This document shows positions 33,899 through 59,086 of a DNA stretch of 64,000 bases, one piece after another; positions within the stretch are counted from its first letter, which is position 1; every line of letters begins with the position of its first letter. Where the stretch lies: NCBI RefSeq assembly GCF_034259325.1, contig NZ_JAXIVS010000008.1:186001-250000 (forward strand). Direction: 5' to 3'. The stretch is from Hyalangium ruber (GTDB taxonomy: Bacteria; Myxococcota; Myxococcia; Myxococcales; Myxococcaceae). A program made the translations under genes and the position numbers. Below the pieces are notes generated by a model. The model was not told the DNA's origin, ran no database searches, and saw nothing but the letters and a program-made list of their open reading frames with translations.

Positions 33899-33934
33899 AG
33901 GGTTCAAATCCCTTTTCCCGCTCCAGAATGAAGT
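33899..33934 (+). repeat. attR: partial tRNA-Gly copy
   Basis: The 36 bp are identical to 19519-19554. The 5' part of the tRNA is absent, so this is not a functional tRNA but the right attachment scar. Confidence 0.9.
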
Positions 33935-33935
33935 T

Positions 33936-33971
33936 CAGCGGCCGGAATCCTTCAATGGGTTCCGGCCGCTG
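33936..33971 (+). terminator. hairpin after attR (right copy)
   Basis: CAGCGGCCGGAA (33936-33947) pairs with TTCCGGCCGCTG (33960-33971) over a 12-nt loop and is followed by CTTTTT. It is a good intrinsic terminator and a diverged copy of the hairpin at 19558-19589. It may also terminate transcription of the lipopeptide operon from the other side. Confidence 0.65.
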
Positions 33972-34040
33972 GCTTTTTGGGGTTCGGTGAGTCGAGCCAG
34001 GGTGGGGCCTCCCCGACTGCCGGGGGAGGCCCCACGAGGG

Positions 34041-35825
34041 TCAGCCTGGCCAGAGCTGGAAGGACCCTTCGAGGTACTTCGCGCGGCAAGCCCGACGCTG
34101 GATCTTGCCGCTCGAGGTCTTGAGGATCTCTCCCGCTTGCAGCAGGACGACGTCGTGGACCTCCACGGAGTGGGCAGCGGCGACGCCCTGACGGATCTTC
34201 CGGATGGCCTGCTGTGCATCGAGCACGTGGGTGGCGTCCCCGCTGCCCAGGGCGGCGTACCGTCGATCGATCTCCGCTAGCACCACCAGCTTCTCCTCAT
34301 TGTTACGATCGACCGAGAACGCCGCGCAGCCACCCGCCCGGAACGCCTCGTTGAGCCCCTCGACCGTTTGCTCGATGTCGTGCGGATAGTGATTGCGACC
34401 GTCGACGATGATCAGGTCCTTGATTCGACCGGTGACGTACAGCCTCCCGTCGAGGATGAACCCCAGATCACCCGTGCGCAGGAAGGGACCCTCGTCACTG
34501 CCCTGGATGCGGGCACTGAAGGTCTGTGCGTCGGTCTCGGGCCGACCCCAGTAGCCCTGGGTGACATGGGGGCCTGCCACCCAGATCTCCCCCACCTCTC
34601 CCGGAGCGCAGGCGGTGAACTTCTCGGGATCGGCGATGCGGAGCGTCGAGTTGCCCCAGCTCTGTCCGCAGCTGACGAGCGTCCGGGAGTTGGGGGCATC
34701 CGGTGAGACCTGTACGGCGCGGTTGCGCTCCAGCGCGCCCGCATCGACGGTGACCGTGCGGTACTCCCCGGAGGGCACTCCCGTGACGAAGAGGGTTGCC
34801 TCCGCCAGCCCATAGCAGGGGTAGAGCGACTCGCGCCGGAAGCCGGCCGGGGCGAACGTCTTGGCGAAGAGTTCCAGGGTATCGGAGCGGACGGGCTCCG
34901 CTCCGTTGAAGGCGATCTTCCACGAGCTCAGGTCCATGCCCTCGAGATGCTCGGGCTTCAGTTTGCGCACGCAGAGTGCGTAGGAGAAGTTGGGACCACC
35001 GCTCAGCTCGGCGCGATAGCGGCTGATGGCCTTCAGCCAGCGCATCGGCTTCTGGAGGAAGGACCACGGAGACATCAGCACCGCGCGCGAGCCCGTGTAG
35101 AGCGAATGCATCACGATCCCGATGAGCCCCATGTCATGGTAGAGCGGCAACCAGCCGACGGAGGTCGACCTCTGGCTCAGGCCCATGCCGCGCTGGATCA
35201 TCTTCTGGTTGTCGATCAGGTTGCGGTGCAACACCATGACGCCCTTGGGTGTCGAGGTGGAGCCTGAGGTGTATTGGAGGAAGGCCAGGCTGTCCCCGGT
35301 CAGGGCCGGCGCCTTCCATTGCTCTTCGATCTTCGCCGGCAGCGCGTCCGTGGCGATCCAGTGGATGTCGCGCAGCTGGGGATACTCGCCCTCGATGGCC
35401 TTCACCGTCTCCAGGATGGCGGCGGTCGTCAGCGCGAAGCGAGGCCGCGCATCCTGGATGATCGAGAGGATGCGCGAGATGGACTGGAAGTACTGCGGAG
35501 GGTAGGCGGGCACGGCGATCACGCCCGCGTAGAGGCACCCGTAGAAGGCGCCGAGGTACTCCAGTCCAGGTGGGTAGAGGAGCAGGGCCCGGTCATCGCC
35601 GATCTTGTGCTCCTGGAGCTGAGCGGCGACGGCGCGCGACTGACGGTCCAGCTCGGCATAGGTCCAGTTCTGCTCTTCGGTGTCGCCGTCCGGGAGGAAG
35701 GTATAGGCGTAGGCCTCCGGGTGCTGCTCGGTGCGCCAGCGCACGAGATCGGTCAGGGTCGCGACGGGGGGAGGGGAGGTTTGCACGGTGCGGGCTCCTG
35801 TTTCTGGGGCTCGGGGGGAGATCAC
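34041..35825 (-). CDS. fatty acyl-AMP ligase (FAAL)
   Basis: 594 residues. It activates a fatty acid as acyl-adenylate and loads it onto an acyl carrier protein to start the lipopeptide. Adenylate-forming motifs are intact: LQYTSGSTSTPKGVMVLHRNL, WLPLYHDMGLIG, GGPNFSYALCVRK, YGLAEATLF, FLRTGDLGF and the C-terminal Lys region SSGKIQRR. The sequence PNFSYALC...RK and the region between the large lobe and the C-terminus follow FAALs rather than CoA ligases. No carrier protein or other domain is attached. Its start overlaps the MFS stop (ATGA); it is the last gene of the operon although its reaction is the first step. Confidence 0.92.
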   Translation of the reverse strand: MISPRAPETGARTVQTSPPPVATLTDLVRWRTEQHPEAYAYTFLPDGDTEEQNWTYAELDRQSRAVAAQLQEHKIGDDRALLLYPPGLEYLGAFYGCLYAGVIAVPAYPPQYFQSISRILSIIQDARPRFALTTAAILETVKAIEGEYPQLRDIHWIATDALPAKIEEQWKAPALTGDSLAFLQYTSGSTSTPKGVMVLHRNLIDNQKMIQRGMGLSQRSTSVGWLPLYHDMGLIGIVMHSLYTGSRAVLMSPWSFLQKPMRWLKAISRYRAELSGGPNFSYALCVRKLKPEHLEGMDLSSWKIAFNGAEPVRSDTLELFAKTFAPAGFRRESLYPCYGLAEATLFVTGVPSGEYRTVTVDAGALERNRAVQVSPDAPNSRTLVSCGQSWGNSTLRIADPEKFTACAPGEVGEIWVAGPHVTQGYWGRPETDAQTFSARIQGSDEGPFLRTGDLGFILDGRLYVTGRIKDLIIVDGRNHYPHDIEQTVEGLNEAFRAGGCAAFSVDRNNEEKLVVLAEIDRRYAALGSGDATHVLDAQQAIRKIRQGVAAAHSVEVHDVVLLQAGEILKTSSGKIQRRACRAKYLEGSFQLWPG

Positions 35826-37162
35826 GGACTCATGGCGACAGGGTTGGAGACAGCGGCCTCGGCGTCATCGAGGCCACGCAGGGAACGCGAGAGCGCCGCC
35901 AGTGCCGTCACGAGGATCGTCATGGCGCCAGCGATGAAGAACATGACGGCGATGCCTCGCCCCGCTCCCTCGCCGACGAGCCTCCCCACGAAGGGGACGA
36001 GCGCTCCGCCTGGACGCAGCGCCGGCTCGAACACGAGATCCGCCAGGGGACCGGAGATGGCATAGGCCAACGGCAGCATGGCCCCGCTGAGGGTGCCCGT
36101 GAAGGCGAAGACTCGGCCGCGCAGCTCCAGGGGAACCTGACTCTGGAGCAGGGCCTGACTGGTCCCATTGATGAGGGGCAGGCTGAAGAAGAAGCAGAAG
36201 GCGACCCCCATCAGCAGAGGGATGGAGGTCGTCACTCCCACGAGGAGGAGGAGGAGCCCGCCGCAGAGCTGGAAGGCCAGGATGCCGTGGGCCCTGCGCT
36301 TGGGACCGCCCCAGACGCTCATGGCCACGCTGCCCGCCACCATCCCCAGGCCGCCCGCGGTGGTGATCGTCGCCAGCGTCGTCACATTGGCCAGCGAGAG
36401 CACCAGCGGCGTCACCAGAACCTCGACGGCCCCCGTGAAGAAGTTGGTGGTGGCCAGCAGGCCCAGCAGGATCAGCAGGCCAGGAGAGGCTCTCAGGTAC
36501 GCGCCACCCTCCCGCACCGAAGTGGCGAGCGGGGGCGGCCGCTCCTGGGAGGGGGAGACGAGGTACTGGACGGGGATGCGCAACAGCAGCAGGGGCAGGA
36601 TGCCGAGGAGGAAGGTCGCGGCGTCGATCACCAGGATGCCCTCCAGGCCCACCATTGCCAGGAGCGAGGCGCTGGCCAGGGGCGCCGCCAGCTGCGAGAA
36701 GGCCAGCCCCAACTGGACGACGCCGTTCGCCCGGCCCAGGTGCTGGGCTGGAACGATCGTGGAGACCAGAACGGAGAAGGCGGGCTGCTGGAACGCGCTG
36801 GCCATCGAGACGACGGCCGTCGTGAAGTAGGCGTGCCAGGGTTGCAGCTGTCCGGTGAAGTGGAGGGCCGCGAGCACCAAGGTCATCAGCCCGGAGGTCA
36901 TGTCGCTCAGGAGGATGACCCAGCGGCGATTCCAGCGATCCACGAGCGCCCCCGCCACCGGTCCCAGCAAGATGGCGGGAAGGCTGGCGCACAGCATGAT
37001 GAGCGCGAAGCGTGTCACCCCTCCCGAGGTCTCGTAGGTCCACACCCCGAGCGCGAAGCTGGTCAGCCCCGAGCCCAGCAATGACAGCACCTGCCCGAGC
37101 CAGATGAGCACGGCGACCTTGAGCGGGAAGGCAGGTGGGGGCGGCGTCGCGGCCTCGGTCAT
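35822..37162 (-). CDS. MFS exporter (EntS/MFS_3-like), probable lipopeptide efflux
   Basis: 446 residues with about 12 hydrophobic segments. Family features: LIWLGQVLSLLGSGLTSFALGVW in TM1; the loop 2-3 region PVAGALVDRWNRRWVILLSDMTSG, a form of the G-x-x-x-D-R-x-G-R-R signature; and the long central loop before SPGLLILLGLLATTNFF. Transporters of this subfamily export siderophores and peptides. Its position inside the NRPS operon, with 4-bp overlaps on both sides, strongly suggests export of, or self-protection against, the product. Confidence 0.9.
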   Translation of the reverse strand: MTEAATPPPPAFPLKVAVLIWLGQVLSLLGSGLTSFALGVWTYETSGGVTRFALIMLCASLPAILLGPVAGALVDRWNRRWVILLSDMTSGLMTLVLAALHFTGQLQPWHAYFTTAVVSMASAFQQPAFSVLVSTIVPAQHLGRANGVVQLGLAFSQLAAPLASASLLAMVGLEGILVIDAATFLLGILPLLLLRIPVQYLVSPSQERPPPLATSVREGGAYLRASPGLLILLGLLATTNFFTGAVEVLVTPLVLSLANVTTLATITTAGGLGMVAGSVAMSVWGGPKRRAHGILAFQLCGGLLLLLVGVTTSIPLLMGVAFCFFFSLPLINGTSQALLQSQVPLELRGRVFAFTGTLSGAMLPLAYAISGPLADLVFEPALRPGGALVPFVGRLVGEGAGRGIAVMFFIAGAMTILVTALAALSRSLRGLDDAEAAVSNPVAMSP

Positions 37163-40100
37163 CTGAGGACCTCGGTCTGGGCGCGGTTCAAGTGCTGGCG
37201 CACTTTCTCCGCCAGCTGCTCGACGTGGGGCGTGGCCATCATGGTCATGTGGTCACCGGGGACACGCTCGATGGAGACAGGGCGAGCAGCGTAACGCTTC
37301 CAGCCCCAGCTCGGGTCATCGAGGAAGTCCGACGGGACGATGCCATCCTCTTCGTGCCGCTCCTGGGCCTGGAAGAGGGTGATGGGCACGGGGCGCGTCT
37401 CCCTTGGGAGATAGGTGATCTGATAGGCGGCCTTGTAGACGTCGACGAATCCCTGAACTTGCTGGCTGCTCGTGCCGGGGGGCAGGAGGCCCGTTTCGAT
37501 GAGGCGCCGTGTCAGAAGCTCGCGGCGCTCCTCGGGAGAACGCGGTCGGAGCGCCTCGGCGGAGATGGCGAGTTCCACGCCGTACAGACGGCCGGCGGTG
37601 CTGGCGACAGAGGCCATCCAGTCCGCATCATCGAAGGAGGGGCCTTCGACGGTAGAGGGCTGCTCGAGAGGAATGGTGGTGTTGAGGATGCCCAGGAAGG
37701 CGACCTCTTCTCCTTTCTTGCGGAGCTGCTGCGCCATCTCGAACGCGATCCAGCTTCCGAAGGAGTGGCCTAGCAGGAAGTAGGGTCCACGCGGCTGCAC
37801 CTGCTGGAGGGCTTCGAGGTAGCACGTCGCCATCTCCTCGACGGACTGGTGCGCGGGGGCAAGCCCATCCAGCCCTCGGGCCTGCAGGCCGTGGACTGGC
37901 TGCGAGGGGCCGAGCCGCCGCGCCAGCTCTCGAAGGTACAGGGTGTTTCCACCTGCACCCGGCACGCAGAACAGCGGGGGCTGTCCACTGCCCGCCTGGA
38001 GCGTCACCAAGGGAGACCAGGGCCGTGGAGAGGACTCCTGCTGGAGGGCCTTGGCGAGCTGCTCGAGGGTGGGACCCTGGAAGAGCGTCGCCAGCGGCAC
38101 GGTGCGCCCGAGCTGCTCACGGATGCGTACCGTCAGCCGGACGGCCAGCAGCGAGTGACCGCCCAGGTCGAAGAAGTTGTCGTGAACGCCGATCGGGCGC
38201 ACCGACAGCAGCTCCTCCCAGATGGCCGCGAGGCGCTGCTCCACCTCGTCGCGGGGAGCGACGAAGCCCTCCTGCGGGTCCCGCTGGATCCCCTTGGGCA
38301 GGGGCAGGGCCTTGCGATCCACCTTGCCGTTGGGCGTGAGCGGAAACGCCTCCATGAGGATGAGCGCCGCGGGGACCATGTAAGGGGGCAACTGCTTCTT
38401 GAGTCCCTGCCGCAGCTCTTCGGCGGTAGCCGCCTGGGGTTCGGACAGGGTGAGATAGGCGATGATCTGCTTGTTGCCGTTCTCATCGTGGACGAGCAGC
38501 TCGACGGCCTTGACGGCGGTGTGCTCCAGCAGCTTCGCCTTGATCTCGTCCAGCTCGATGCGGTGGCCGCGGATCTTCACCTGGGTGTCGTTGCGGCCGA
38601 TGAAGCCGATCGTCCCATCCGCCGCGTAGCGCGCCATGTCACCCGTGCGGTACAGGCGCGCGCCGGGCGTGGCATCGAACGGATTCGGGATGAAGCGATC
38701 GGCGGTCAAGTCCGGCTGACCCCAGTAGCCTCGCGCCAGCCCCACGCCGCCTACGTACAGCTCCCCGGGAGTTCCGATGGGGACAGGCTGCATCGAAGCG
38801 TCCAGCAGGTACATCTGCGTGTTGGCGAAGGGGCGGCCAATGGGGACGATCTGCTCGCTCGGCGTGGGCGTGACGTTCTCGAACCAGGTGCTGTCGATCG
38901 TCGCCTCGCTCAAGCCGTAGGAACTCACCAGCCGGGTGTCCGGCCCGCAGAAACCCCGGAGCTGGTGGTACTCGCGCATGTCCCAGGTGTCGGAGCCGAC
39001 GATGACCAGCCGCATGAAGTCCAGCCGTTGCGCCTGGTCCTGGAGGTAGCCCATCAGCAACCGGACGACCGCGGGCACGAACTCGCCGCAGTCCACCTGC
39101 TCTCGCCGCATCAGGGCATAGAGCTTCTCCGGTTCGAGCAGCCACTCCCGAGGGCAGAGCACCAGCGCGGCCCCCGAGCCCAGCGCGCGGGTGAGATCGC
39201 CCGAGAAGACGTCGAAGGAGAAGCTCGCCATCTGCAGGTGGGCGCGCAGAGTCGGGAGCCGATAGTCCCGCTCCCACGCGAAGTACGAGTTGGCGAGGCT
39301 GCGGTGCGTCACCATCACGCCCTTGGGACGCCCCGTGGAGCCCGAGGTGTAGACGACGTAGGCCAGGTGGTCCGGCGCCGCGCCGCCCTCTGGGTTCGTG
39401 GTGGGGTGGCGGCCGATGGCGTCGGCATCGGCATCCACGCGCACCAGGAGAGGCAAGGAGGACGGAAGGGCGGAGCGCAGCGCCTCGCGCGTCACGAGGA
39501 CATGAGGACGGCTGTCGGAGAGCATCAGCGCCGTGCGATCCGCGGGATACGAAGGATCCAGGGGCACGTAGGCGCCACCGGCCTTGAGCACGGCGAGCAC
39601 CGCGACCGCCACCTCCACGGAGCGCTCCAGGAAGATGCCGATGATCTGCTCTGGACCGGTGCCCAGGGAGCGCAGGTGGTGTGCCAGTTGGTTCGCCTTG
39701 CGGTTGAGCTCGGCGTAGGTGAGGCGACGGTCCGGATCCGCGACGGCGATGGTGTCTGGTGTCCGCGCCGCGTGGGCTTCGACCAGGTGGTGCAGACAGG
39801 TGCCCGGAGAGAACGACTGCTCCGTCTGGTTCCACTCGCGCAGCAGCCGGTGCCGCTCCGTGTCCGGGAGCAGGGGCAGCTCGCTGAGCCGCCGATCGGG
39901 CTGGGTGGCGATGCCGGCCAACAGCGTCTGGAAGTGGGCGACCATGCGCTCGATGGTCGAGGCGTCGAAGAGATCGCGGTTGTACTCCCAGACGCCCTCC
40001 AGCCCCTCTGCCTCCTCGACGAGCCAGAGCGTCAGATCGAATTGGGCGAATGGCTCGCCCCCGGTGCTGAAGGGCTCCAGGCGCAGCTTGCCCAGGTCCG

Positions 40101-41317
40101 CGGAGGCGGCAGGGGTGTTCTGCAGCACCAGCATCACCTGGAAGAAGGGAGAGAAGCTGGTGTCACGCGTGGGCGCCAGCTCCTCCAGCAGCTTCTCGAA
40201 GGGAACGTCCTGGTGCGCGTAGGCCCCGAGCGTCACGTCCACCACGCGACGCAGCAATGCGCGGAAGCTCGGGTTGCCGGACAGCTCCGTGCGCATGACC
40301 AGCGTGTTGAGGAAGAAGCCGATGAGGGGCTCGACCTCGGTCCGATTCCGGTTGGCGATGTAGGTGCCGACGCTGATCTGCGGCTCGCGCGTGTAGCGGA
40401 AGAGCAGGGTCTGGAGTGCCGCCAGCATCACCATGAAGAGCGAGGCCTTCTCCTGGCCACCAAGGGCCCGGAGCTGCCGCGCCACCGCCGCGTCCACCCG
40501 GAAGGAGCGCTTGCCGCCAGCGTGGGTGCGCACGCGCGGGCGAGGCCTGTCGGTGGGCAGCTTGAGCGCGCTGTCGCTGCCATCGAGCGCACGGCGCCAG
40601 TAGTCCAGCTGCGAGGCGAGCACCTCTCCTTGGAGGTGTTGCCGCTGCCACATGGCGAAGTCGGCGTACTGCACGGACAGCTCCGGCAGCGGAGAGGTCT
40701 GATGGCGCGAGAAGGACTCGTAGAGGGTGGCCAGCTCCCGCACGATGATGCTCGTGGACCACCCATCCGAGATGATGTGGTGAACCACGAGCAGCAGGAC
40801 GTGCTCTTCCGCTCCCAGTCGTACCAGAGTGGCCCGGAGGAGCGGCCCCTGGGAGAGATCAAAGGAGGTGCCAGCCACCTGGAGCGCCAGTTCCTGACAG
40901 CGCGCCTGGCGCTCGGCCTCCGGCAGGTGCCCGAGGGCCACCACGGGCAGCGAGATCGTCAGCTGAGGGAGGATGCGCTGGAGCGGCTCGCCGCCCTCGG
41001 CCACGAAGGTGGTCCGGAGGATCTCATGCCGCCGGATCACCTCGTTGAGGCTGCGCTCCAGCACCTCCACCTGGAGCGGCCCGAGCAGGCGCGCGAACTC
41101 CGGGATGTTGTAGGCGGGAGTCCCAGGCTCGAACTGATCCAGGAACCAGAGACGGCGCTGGGGGAAGGAGAGCGGCAGGGGCTGCGAGCGCGGCGCCCGG
41201 GGAATGGCGGAGGGCCGGGCCTCCGCCTGGGGTGCCGCGACCGCGTTCTGTTGACGCAGCTTCTTGAGGAGGAGCTCGCGCTTCTCTGGAGAGAGCCCCG
41301 CCAGCTTCTTCAACACG

Positions 41318-41325
<8 letters not shown>
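37159..41325 (-). CDS. NRPS, terminal module C-A-PCP-TE
   Basis: 1388 residues. A short basic helical N-terminus (LSPEKRELLLKKLRQQ) is a likely docking segment for the acidic tail of the preceding NRPS. C domain (~50-480) has HHIISDG. In the A domain (~510-1000) the pocket residues read D-V-G-E-V-V-S-I-D, close to ornithine-type codes (DVGEIGSID), so a basic residue is my best guess. PCP has FDLGGHSLLAVRL (Ser ~1060). The type I thioesterase (~1110-1388) has GHSFGSW and the catalytic His in VPGDHMTMM; it frees the product by hydrolysis or cyclisation. The start lies 8 bp inside the end of the upstream NRPS gene. The A domain is strikingly similar to the last A domain of that NRPS, suggesting module duplication. 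Confidence 0.93.
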
Positions 41326-55552
<14,227 letters not shown>

Positions 55553-55648
55553 GGGCTCGAAAGGGAGGGGAGGGGATCCCCTCATGGGCGGAAGAGGTGC
55601 CAGCGCGGGCCACACCGGGGTGGGCCCGCGGAACGGGTTGGTCCTGCT

Positions 55649-58600
55649 TCAGTCCTGCTTTTTGGAGGGCTCGGGGAGGTTGAGCTCGGCGCGCGAGGTG
55701 GCTTGGACGCGGCGAGCCTGCCTGGGCAGGGCAACGAGTGGCGGAGGCGAGGCGGCGGCCTTTCCTGGCTGCTGAGCCTCCAGGTGCTTGGCCATGGCTC
55801 CGAGGGTGGGCTGCTCGAAGAGGACGCGCAGGGACACGTCCACGCGCCATTCCTCCTGGACACGGGCGAGCACCTGAACGGCCTTCATCGAATGGCCTCC
55901 CAGATCGAAGAAGTTGTCGCTCAGGCCCACCTGCGCGACGGCGAGCACCTCCCGCCAGATCTCCGCCAGGCGGATCTCCAGAGGCGTGCGCGGGGCCTGG
56001 AAGTCGGCCGCCGCGCGCTGGGAAGCCGTGGGAGGCGGAAGCGCTTGACGGTTGAGCTTGCCGTTGTTCGTGCGCGGGAAGGTCTCCAGCGACACGAAGT
56101 GCGTCGGGATCATATAGGCCGGCAGGTGGGGCCGCAGGTGCTCGCGGAGCGCCTGCGCGTCGGGCGCGGCGCCGCTGCCAGGCCTGAAGTAGGCGACCAG
56201 CTCCGGGCTGCCCGCCACGTCCCACAGCCGCACCGCGACCTCTTGAACACCTGGGTGCTGGGCCAGCCGGGCTTCGATCTCTCCCAGTTCGATTCGATGA
56301 CCCCGCAGCTTGATCTGCCCATCCCCGCGGCCCAGGAACTCCAGCGTTCCATCCGGCAACGCGCGCACCAGGTCGCCCGTGCAGTAGAGCCGGGCACCCG
56401 GCACCGTGCCGAAGGGATCCGGTACGAAGCGCTCAGCGGTCAGCTCCGGGCGGTTGAGATAGCCCTGCGCCACGCCCTGCCCGCCGATGTACAGCGAGCC
56501 CACCACGCCCAGAGGCACGGGTTGGAGGGACTCGTCCAGCACGTACACCTGGGTGTTGTCGATGGGCCGGCCGATCGTGAGACGGCCCTTCTCCTCCACG
56601 CGCGACAAGGTGGACCAGATCGTCGTCTCCGTGGGGCCGTACATGTTCCACAGCGCCGAGCCACGAGTGCGCAGCGGCGCGAGGAGATCGGTCGGAAGGG
56701 CCTCACCGCCGCAGAGCATCTTCAGCGCGGGGTTCCCGGTCCAGCCCAGCGCCAGCATCATCCGCCAGGTGGAAGGCGTGGCCTGCATCACGGTGGCCCG
56801 GCTGGCCGCCAGCGCTGGCAGCAGTCGCGTGCCATCCACCGCCGTCTCCCGGCTGGCGATGACCACGCACGCTCCGACACTCAGGGGGAGGAACAGTTCC
56901 AGCACGGAGATGTCGAAGGCGATGGTCGTCACCGCGAAGAGCGTGTCCTGCTCGGTCATCCCCGGCTGGCGCCGCATCGAGTGCATGAAGTTGACGACCG
57001 CGCCGTGTGGAACGGCCACCCCCTTGGGCTTGCCAGTGGAGCCCGAGGTGTAGAGCACATAGGCCAGGTGCTCCGAGGCGATGGGCAGCTGGAGCGCGCT
57101 GGAGGGGGCGTCGGCGGCGTCCGCCAACAGAACGGTGCGAGCCTTGTGCGAGGGCGCCTGCGGAGCCAGCTCGGGCTCGGTCAGCAGCACCGTGACGCCG
57201 CTGTCCTCCAGGATGTGCGCCAGGCGCTCTGCGGGGTAGAGCGGGTCGAGTGGGACGTAGGCCGCGCCCGCTTTGAGGATGCCCAGAAGGCCCACGAGTA
57301 GCTCCAGGGAGCGCTCGAGGAAGATGCCCACGCGCTGTCCAGGCTGCACGCCCAGGCCGCGCAGGTGCTGTGCCAGCCGGTTGGCCCGCTCGTCCAGCTC
57401 GCCATAGGTCAGCGCGCGCGTCTCGAAGCGGGCGGCGACGGCCTCCGGGCGCCGCGCCACCTGGGCCTCGAACAGGCCGTGCAGGCTGTGCGGAGGAGTC
57501 ACCTCGCGCGTGGTGGCGTTCCACTCGCGCAGCAGGCGGGTTCGCTCGCCCTCGGTCAGCAAGGGCATGCGGGAGGCGGGCTGAGAGGGATCCGCCACGG
57601 CGGCGGACAGCAGCGACAGGAAGTGTCCCGTCATCCGCTCGATGGTCGCGTCGTCGAACAGGTCGCTGTCGAAGTTCAGCTCGCTGACGAGGCCTTGGGG
57701 TGTTTCAGCCATCGAGAGCGACAGATCAAACTGTGAAGTCCCGCTCTCGATCTCCAGGAGTTCGACCGTGAGCCCGGGCAGCGCGAGGCGCTCGGAGGGC
57801 GTGTTCTGCAGCGTGAACAGCACCTGGAACAGAGGGTGGTGGCTCAAGTCACGAGTCGGCTGGAGCACCTCGACCAGCTGCTCGAAGGGCAGCGCCTGAT
57901 GGGCGTATCCCGCCAGCGTGGTACGGCGCACCTGGCTCAGCAGCTCAGAGAAAGAGGGCGAGGACTCCAGCGAGAGACGCAGGGGGAGCGTGTTGACGAA
58001 GAGCCCCATGAGCGGCTCCGTCTGAGGGAGCCGATTGGCGATGGGAGCGCCGATCACGACGTCCTTCTGACGGCTGTAGCGCGACAGCAGCACGCCGAAG
58101 GTGGCCAGCAGCGTCATGAACAGCGTGGACTCCGCCTCGCGGCTGAGCTGCTTGAGCCTCGCGGTGAGCTCCGCTGGGACCGTGAAGCGCCGGGTGGCGC
58201 CGTGGAAGCGCTGCGCCGCGGGGCGGGGGCGATCGGTGGGGAGCTCCAGCAGGGATGGCGCCCCGGCGAGGTGCTCTCGCCAGTAGGTGAGCTGCGGCTG
58301 AAGGGCTCCACTGGCCGCGAGCTGGTGCTGCCAGCGGGCGAAGTCGGCGTACTGGATGGAGAGCTCGGGCAGCGAGGGCGCCTTGTCGGAAGTGAAGGCC
58401 CGGTAGAACTCCGCCAGCTCACGGATGAGCACCCCGATGGACCACCCATCCGAGGCGATGTGGTGCAGCGTTAGCAGCAACACGTGCTCGCGCTCGCCGA
58501 GCCGAAGCAGGCACAGGCGCAGCGGCATGTCTCGCGTCAGATCGAAGGGCTTGCGCGCCTCTTCCGCTGCCCGTCGACGGACCTCCTCCTGCCGCTCGCT

Positions 58601-59082
58601 GGGCGGCAACCGCTGGAGGTCCACCTGAGGCATCGACACGGGAGTCGCGGGCAGGATGCGCTGAACGGGGCGCCCCTGCACCTGGCCGTAGCTCGTCCGC
58701 AGGACTTCATGCCGTCGGACGATCTCGTCCAGGCTCCGTTGCAGGGCGCCTGGGTCGAGCGTGCCGTCGAGGCGCAGGGCGGCGGGCATGTTGTACGCCC
58801 CGCTTGGCCCCTGGAGCTGCTCCAGGAACCACAGCCGCTGCTGGCCGGAGGAGAGGGGCAGGTCTCCCTCTCGGGGACCGGTGGGGATGATCTCCGCCGC
58901 GCTCCGCAGGGACTGCCCGGCCTGCTGGAGGAACGCGATGATCTCCTCCTTGCGTGCCTTCATCTGGCCCTGCAGCTCCGGGGTCATCACCCCAGGGGGA
59001 GCGCTGAAGCGCAGGCGCTCGCCCTCCAGCCACAGCCGCACGTCCTGCTTGCGCAGAGAGGACAGGAAGCCGTCGATCGCGC

Positions 59083-59086
<4 letters not shown>
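55649..59086 (-). CDS. NRPS, single module TubC docking-C-A-PCP, predicted glycine
   Basis: 1145 residues. Residues 1-55 are a TubC-type beta-hairpin docking domain (FLSSLRKQDVRLWLEGERLRF, then KEEIIAFLQQ), which should receive the C-terminal tail of the upstream protein ending EEGEL. C domain has HHIASDG (~210). The A domain (~530-1010) has pocket residues D-I-L-Q-L-G-M-I-W, matching glycine codes (DILQLGLIW). PCP has FDLGGHSMKAVQV (~1062). After the PCP there is a ~70-residue Pro/Ala/Arg-rich tail. The ATG overlaps the stop of the preceding gene (ATGA). Confidence 0.94.

Larger units (their letters stand above)
19519..33934. mobile_element. tRNA-Gly-integrated genomic island, degenerate (~14.4 kb)
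   Basis: The island is bounded by a perfect 36-bp direct repeat, 19519-19554 and 33899-33934, consisting of the tRNA-Gly 3' end plus 9 bp of downstream flank. This is the usual footprint of tyrosine-recombinase integration into a tRNA. A recombinase C-terminus lies immediately inside the left junction but is broken, so self-excision is unlikely. Cargo, all minus strand: DUF2381 protein, Ser/Thr kinase, XRE regulator, pseudokinase, two small unknown genes, a three-gene STAND-ATPase unit and a gene fragment. The interior is visibly less GC-rich than the genes on either side. Chromosomal genes resume at the fatty acyl-AMP ligase. Confidence 0.85.

Noticed and set aside
33899-33934. A second tRNA-Gly gene
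   Set aside because: Only the T arm and acceptor 3' end are present; D and anticodon arms are missing. It is an att scar.
33739-33990. 83-codon plus-strand open frame at the right island end
   Set aside because: It reads through the tRNA fragment and the terminator hairpin; no ribosome-binding site or family.
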